Source of the DNA: Novakomyces olei
Lineage: Eukaryota; Ascomycota; Novakomycetes; Novakomycetales; Novakomycetaceae
Direction of reading: 5' to 3'
NCBI GenBank assembly: GCA_016906335.1
Contig: JADEYG010000012.1
Span: forward strand, 186,001 to 250,000
Length of the DNA stretch: 64,000 bases
Shown here one piece after another: positions 58,813 to 64,000 of this stretch. Each line of letters begins with the position of its first letter. Position 1 is the stretch's first letter. The notes under the pieces are model-generated. The model searched no databases and was not told the DNA's origin. It saw only the letters and a list, made by a program, of their open reading frames with translations. The position numbers and the translations under genes were made by a program.

Positions 58813-61042
58813 TTAATTTGCGTCCCCGTCTGTTGAAATAATAGACCCGTCTTGGCCCAGAGTCACTCTCAGACCCATGTCTTCAGCCCAGTCAGGCAGC
58901 GGGGTCTCAAAGTGCCAAGGTTTACCGACTGCTGCGAGCACCAAACGCTCAGAGCTCAAGACTCGTCTTCGTCTTTTATGCCCAGCATTACAGTTTTCAG
59001 TTGCTTTTGCTTCTTCAGCAACAGGAGACTCGTTTGAGGGCTCGTTCCAGTACCGCCAAGCGTGTAAGAAAATCCCCAGTTCCGAAGGCGAAGGATCCGT
59101 ATACAAAGGAGTCCCACACTCTTCACAGAGTTCGCCAGTTAAAAGTTCCCCAATCCGCTTATCTCGTCGAGCCGCTGCTTCTGCAGGCGTTTCGCCTGTA
59201 ATAAACCCGCCACGTGTAGTTCGAACGATTCCTTGTTCATTAAACTGAGGATCCTTTTGGTAACTGTCGTTGCCAATACCGCCATTACTGTGGGCAGGCC
59301 CATTAGCTTCTGAGGGGTCAATATCAGTTTCTTTCTCGATCCCATTGTTCTCGACAGAGTCTACGTTATTATTCTCCAATATCTCTCCCTTCAAGGCTTC
59401 GCTAATATGAGGCACAGTATCAGCAGTGGCAGTCTTGCCAATCAGAGCCAAAAGCGATTCTACCGCAGAGTAATCCGTGTCTGATCCAGCGCGTCCTAAC
59501 GCGTCTCCCCATACGCGCCGATTCGCGTAAAGCGGATCGTTTGCGATTGGATGGCCGAGCCATTGAAGATGTACTCGCAACTGATGAGTCCGTCCAGTCA
59601 GAGGTCGGCACAGGACAATACTGTGAACTCCATCTGTATAAAGCCGCCGGAAAATGCTTCGAGACTCTTTGCCTTGAGCCTCGTCCGCTCTGGCGACCCG
59701 ATTCAGCCCGAGTTTAGGGTTTGATGTTATAAGAGGTTCTTCACATACAATCTCGCCGGACGGGAAGTCACCCACTACTTTTGCAATATATTCTTTTTGT
59801 ACAGTTTTGTTGAGCAGCTGCTCGCGAAAGGCATTCGCCGCTTTTCCGTTGAAGGCGAAAAACATGAGTCCACTGGTTAACCGGTCCAGCCTGTTGCACG
59901 CTTGCAGTGTTAGTTCAAGAGTCGAATAATACTTTGCTGATTAATGAACTCTAAACGAGCAAGTGAAAACGAGCAAGTGAAGATGATGCCCAACATATTG
60001 TAGACAGCGACCACATAGAAGGCAAAACGCCGACAGAATCAATATGTAAATGGAAAAGCAGCTATTGCAAACAATAGGAAAAGTTTTGGAAGACAAGCGC
60101 ACGCGTAACGGCGACTGAATATAACATGAGCTATGCAGCCAATAGACGACAGAATGCGATATCAGCACAGCCATAAAGTGCGAAAAGGATAAACGAAATC
60201 AAAACAGCGATAGCCAAATACAAACGGGGATAATATTGAAAACAGCATCATCAAACAAACTTACGAGCCAACTCAGTAGCCTCTCGTAGGCCATGTTCTA
60301 CTCGCAAAATATGCAAAACTGAATTGTGACGGTACCGTCCAGTTGGATGCACAGGAATTCCGGCCGGTTTCTCCACCACAAGCAAACTGTCGTCACGAAA
60401 GATTATACGGATCGGCTTAAGTAACACAGGCGGTTCGTGCTTATGTGCCCAATGCTCAATAATGTCGCTCGTGCGTACCATCGTGCCCATTGTCGCAATT
60501 GCCCCATTTACACGCATTTTCCCAGAGCGTATAGTTCTAGCATAAAACTCTGGTGATCTGTCCCGGAATTCTGTCGTAAAGATGTTGTAAAGTGTACGAT
60601 CGTTCCATCGCATTTTTGCGTTGCTAATTAAAGGGATTAGCCTAGTGGAACAAAAAAAAATGAAAAATGAAAAATGAAAAATAATGTTGTAGAACTATTC
60701 ATAAAGCACTTCCAGGACTCACGTTATATAGTGCCAGTAATAAGGATTTACCCGTCGTAATCCACGTTCCGTATCATGCACATATTCTGCATGGGTTAAA
60801 GGATCATCATAAGGTGGAGGATCGTAACCACGAAACCGGCTCATTTGTTTTGTCATTTTCTCCAATATTGTTTGCCAAAGGGGCGAAAGATAAGGTTGGA
60901 ATATGCGCTGGCGCCAACGTTTTCGATAATGGAAAAACGCTCCAAGAGCACGGTTAAAGGGGTATCGAATTTGCCGTGCCAATGAGCGCTTAGAAGCTCT
61001 GCCGCCCAAGGCGCTTGTAATTTTACCAGGTCTGAAGCTCAT
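58813..61042 (-). CDS. RluA-family RNA pseudouridine synthase (RIB2/PUS9/RPUSD2-like)
   Basis: Three exons (60723-61042, 60265-60641, 58813-59900) encode 594 residues. The core follows the RluA fold: RDRSPEFYARTIRSGKMRVNG (S4-like), FRDDSLLVVEKPAGIPVHPTGRY, the catalytic-Asp motif PCNRLDRLTSGLMFFA (created across intron 2), QKEYIAKVVGDFP and RPLTGRTHQLRVHLQWLGHPI. The GLRRVNPYYWHYI segment immediately before the S4-like part matches the RIB2/PUS9/RPUSD2 group. The N-terminus (MSFRPGKITSALGGRASKR) is strongly basic and could target mitochondria. About 80 residues of unfamiliar, Trp/Tyr-rich sequence follow it. The C-terminal 200 residues carry an acidic/Asn insert and a Cys-x-x-Cys (LCEECGTP). 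Target RNA unknown. Intron 2 is 364 nt with a GAACTAAC branch site. Confidence 0.87.
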
Positions 61043-63715
61043 TCATCGAGCTCGTTATTCTGAGTACAATTTTGGAAAATTATTTTTTCTATTGTGAATA
61101 TATTTAATATGGGCTACATAAAGTATTTTATCCATATTAATTCAATTTAATAGATGGCTTTGTTTATTATTCTTTTTTATTGAGTGGGCTCCATATTGAT
61201 TGTATGGTAGGCTCATCAAACAAAAAAGTATCTCAACAAATTGATATGTACAGGAAGCGGAATTTATGAAGTAATCAATCAGGCAAAACTCATTCGAAAA
61301 TATCAATCTAAGGAACAAAAAAAGCCGACGAAGCCTATTGAAATAAACAAAAGCGCTATATCGAGCAATCTAATGCTTGATATTTGAAAAATAATACAAT
61401 ACAGCGAGCAAAATATCGTCTGAGCGACAGAATATTACGCCAAATGAAAAATGTTTTCAGAAAGTGTAAAATTTCGGAAAAGACTTTTGATCCCATTTCA
61501 ATACCTGGTATCGTTTTCGTTCTCTTTTTCCGGAGGTACGCATGTTTTCCGTCCTTGTCCTCATGTAATTGTCACAAAAACGCGACTACAATTCCAAAAG
61601 GAAAGTCGTCTAATAATGATCGTGATGTACACTCATTATATTGTTACAGAATTACATTTTACATTACATTATTTTATACACTAAATTATAATCACAGAAA
61701 CATGACTTATAAGTAATGCCTGTTACTTGTTTTGGCTTTAAGAGGTACAAAACTGTGCCCTGTCAGACAGCTCTGACCAATAACATGCAGCTGCATGTCC
61801 CCATATAGCCAAAATAGGCTAATCGTAACGAAAACAGGATCGCACTTGGTACGTTTTCGAGCACAGGTCCTACTTTGGTAATTGAAGTTGAGGCCTTTGA
61901 AATGTTTCTGTACTCGCTGCTAAATTGAGGCCCTTTCCTGAGGGTATAAAGCAAGGCGCTTTCGCACTCTTGAATCCTCATCTTCCATGATCCCGAGGAC
62001 CGGACCACCCCCCTCTTTGCTGGGCCCTGCTCCACTCAGGGATAACATCCTGGACTGAGGGTAGAGGCTAGTATTCCGCTTGGTGGAATGTTCATAACCA
62101 GGAGAAGGCTGCTGTCTCGTATGGGATTTGTGGGGTAATTTGTGGATCTCCCTGCAATATCTTGGGGCAGTGGCCCCCTCTTCTGGGACTACATGCTGCA
62201 GGCCCGGACCATATTCCGCTCAATTTTATTGGGGACAGGGGCTAGTTTTCCGCTGAAGTATGTCGGTGGCAGATTGAAGTTTGAGACTGCGAGTTCGACG
62301 GACTTTTGGAACACGATTTTCCTTGACCCACTGTCTTTCCCATATCCGCTGTGTCCGGCACAACCCTTGTTTCAACTTCGCAGCGATAATGGCTCGCTTG
62401 AAGCTCTCAAACCTGGTGGTTATGCTGTCATGGTGGTGAGTGCTATGGACTGTTCAGCGTCTTGGTGGGACACCGCCTACTTAGTGCTTCAGGCAGGACT
62501 CTATCGCTTGTGGCCCCCTGGCTTTCTCCAATGGCTATTACACGTTCGTGTTTTGGACAAGTACAGTGCTGCATGGTTTCCATTAGTTGCCAGTCATTGC
62601 TTTCGATTTTGACAATCGACAAAGCCGACATTCCTTCTAATGGTTCATGGTGCCATCAAGTTCATCATGGACCAGCAGAAGTTTTGTCGGCTCGTCGTCT
62701 TTGCAAAATCTCTTTACTTTCTTTGAATTTTCTAACTTTATACAGGCTTACAGGATTGCAATATATTTTTAATTCGCATCGGGTTCAGTATATTCGCAAC
62801 AAACGTAACTCAAGTACTTTTTAAAAGATCGTTAACACCGGGTTTCAGTGGCTCATCAAATACTCATTTTCAAAAGTTCACTTCATTGATTTGCAAATTT
62901 TGCCTTGTTCATAGTGAACCATTAATCGTATTAAAGTTGACAATCAAAAAGCTACAGCATTTTACAGTATAATGTTTTTGGCATTATTATTGTAAAGTAC
63001 CCGCATTTTTAGCAGCATCTAGTTAAAGTTCCCCAGTTTAATGGCACATTTCAGATATTGGATCCTGATAAATTGATCCATATTCTGTAAAGAGTATTTG
63101 CTTAGCAAGGTTTACTCGATAAGCTATCTGTGGGCGAGGCTCAGAAATGGGCATTATTATACGAGAAAGCCCACGCAACGGAGAGCTCGTGCTAATGTGA
63201 GATTTTTCAATAATGATCGAAAAATAGTGGATTTCTTTCAGTTGACGTGCTCTTAGCTGTGTTAATGTAGGTTGTAACATTAATTTTATCATCTCTACAT
63301 TTTATTTCGTCGTCGTCTTTTTATTCATTTCTCTGCTCGATTCATTGCTGTCTGCCAATTTATTGAAACTATTGTTACGCTGACAATTATATATAATCTA
63401 ATTTTGTTACCTCTTCGACGTGGCTGCATTTAAATTAATATGACTATAGGGTTGATTACTTACAAAATTTGTATATTGTTATTGCAGTATCTCCTTCCAC
63501 ATTGTCATTTACCAACTCGATATATTATTCCAAGAGCCTCTAAATTTCAGGCAAATAAATAATAATTAACGATATAATATAATATAATTCAAGATTAATC
63601 CGGCCGCTTATCGGAAACAGTCAAAGACCAAGACGGGTATGATTGGCTGTGAGCAGGCTTTGATCTCGGGCAGATCGACGCTAACTGTAAAGCAGCAAAT
63701 TGAGTACCGCCAAAA
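61043..63715. other. Gene-poor tract, 2.7 kb
   Basis: This is mostly AT-rich sequence without convincing genes. Exceptions are two GC-richer open frames (61763-62035 minus, 62142-62612 plus), treated as a separate feature and finding. Several plus-strand frames at 61384-61716 show no family features. Confidence 0.5.
62142..62612 (+). other. Unassigned open reading frame in a GC-rich island
   Basis: A 156-codon open frame begins right after a TAA, with no ATG at its left end. It reads VDLPAISWGSGPLFWDYMLQ..., then DFWNTIFLDPLSFPYPL, ALKPGGYAVMVVSAMD and WWDTAYLVLQ. The L-K-P-G-G-Y-A-V-M-V-V stretch resembles a strand of SAM-dependent methyltransferases, but no SAM-binding glycine motif was identified. 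The island (about 61740-62640) differs in composition from the flanking AT-rich DNA. It could be a degraded gene, a piece of a mobile element or a chance open frame. Confidence 0.25.
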
Positions 63716-64000
63716 ATGGTTCAAATTCCTCCGCCGCAGAGCCTTCAAACGGGGCACTACTTCTCCACTCCGATGCGCCTTGCCGGAGGCGATTGTGTAC
63801 ACGTCAATGTCCCACTTTACGATGCGCCGGTCCCGACACGGTCACTGCAGCAAAAGCAGCAAACTAGCCGAGAGCAAGATCGGCAACAACGGATAGACCG
63901 ATCGCTCTTGCGTCAGCAAAAACGAGAGGCTCATCACCGTGGACAGGAACGGTCACGCCGGCGGCAGCGCTGGGAGAATGGTAAGGAAGCAATAGCCCCA
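63716..64000 (+). CDS. 5' part of an unrecognised gene, cut by the right edge
   Basis: From the ATG at 63716 the frame is open for 95 codons to the end of the window. It reads MVQIPPPQSLQTGHYFSTP, then LAGGDCVHVNVPLYDAP, followed by a Gln/Arg-rich, probably coiled-coil stretch (LQQKQQTSREQDRQQRIDR). The coding-like composition and the upstream stop make it a plausible real N-terminus. A GGTAAG donor-like site lies near 63978, so an exon may end there. Function unknown. Confidence 0.45.
   Translation, partial: MVQIPPPQSLQTGHYFSTPMRLAGGDCVHVNVPLYDAPVPTRSLQQKQQTSREQDRQQRIDRSLLRQQKREAHHRGQERSRRRQRWENGKEAIAP

Noticed and set aside
60719-61042. A separate small basic protein gene (possible mitochondrial or ribosomal protein)
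   Set aside because: The end of this frame, GLRRVNPYYWHYI, matches the segment just before the RluA core. A GTGAGT donor and CACTAG acceptor join it in phase, so it is exon 1 of the pseudouridine synthase.
62142-62612. A retropepsin-like motif (LLGTGAS) suggesting a retroelement fossil
   Set aside because: The catalytic Asp of the D-T/S-G motif is absent, and no reverse transcriptase, integrase or terminal repeats are visible nearby.

Overview
This is a gene-dense nuclear segment from a eukaryote, most likely an early-diverging fungus. The exact lineage cannot be fixed from the sequence. About 25 protein genes sit in 64 kb. Introns are short (36 to about 370 nt) with GTAAG/GTACG donors and a CTAAC/CTAAT-like branch site close to the acceptor. 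Coding DNA is moderately GC-rich, and intergenic DNA is very AT-rich. The gene content is that of a free-living, heterotrophic, biosynthetically competent cell. It includes homoserine kinase (absent from animals), a cysteine-synthase-like enzyme, phosphoribosylformylglycinamidine synthase, farnesyl diphosphate synthase, a palmitoylated YCK-type casein kinase I, and an asparagine-rich NRP1-like RNA-binding protein.

Layout, left to right: ABHD11-like hydrolase (-), homoserine kinase (+), MAT2B-like protein (-), cysteine-synthase-like protein (+), PFAS (-), SWP1/ribophorin II (+), an unrecognised five-helix membrane protein (-), aquaporin (+), a truncated APC6/CDC16-like gene (+), casein kinase I (-), ARMC8/GID5 (-), a possible orphan exon (-), HEM2 (+), FAL1/eIF4A-III (-), a coiled-coil protein (+), a gamma-tubulin complex subunit (-), APC8/CDC23 (-), FPP synthase (+), NRP1-like (-), condensin CAP-G/YCG1 (-), mitochondrial uL10m (+), RTF1 (-), PP2C (+), catalase (-), NADH-cytochrome b5 reductase MCR1 (+), ribosomal protein eL31 (+), RluA-type pseudouridine synthase (-), a poorly coding 2.7 kb tract, and the 5' part of an unknown gene (+) running off the right edge.

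Most neighbours are arranged divergently or convergently, and no shared pathway operons are visible. Functional themes do recur: cell-cycle ubiquitylation and chromosome mechanics (CDC16 fragment, CDC23, gamma-tubulin complex, condensin), protein turnover (GID5), amino-acid/sulfur/purine/isoprenoid/haem biosynthesis, and mitochondrial functions (ABHD11-like, MCR1, uL10m). For every multi-exon model listed, except the truncated or partial ones, the exons sum to a whole number of codons and the joined protein follows the family sequence across the junctions.

The most distinctive non-coding features are long, pure, A+T tandem arrays with 3-, 7- or 8-bp units. They are concentrated in the shared 5' regions of divergent gene pairs. 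Telobox-like TTAGGGTT motifs also recur about 150 to 300 bp upstream of several start codons. No rRNA, tRNA, CRISPR array, or convincing transposon or viral fossil was seen.
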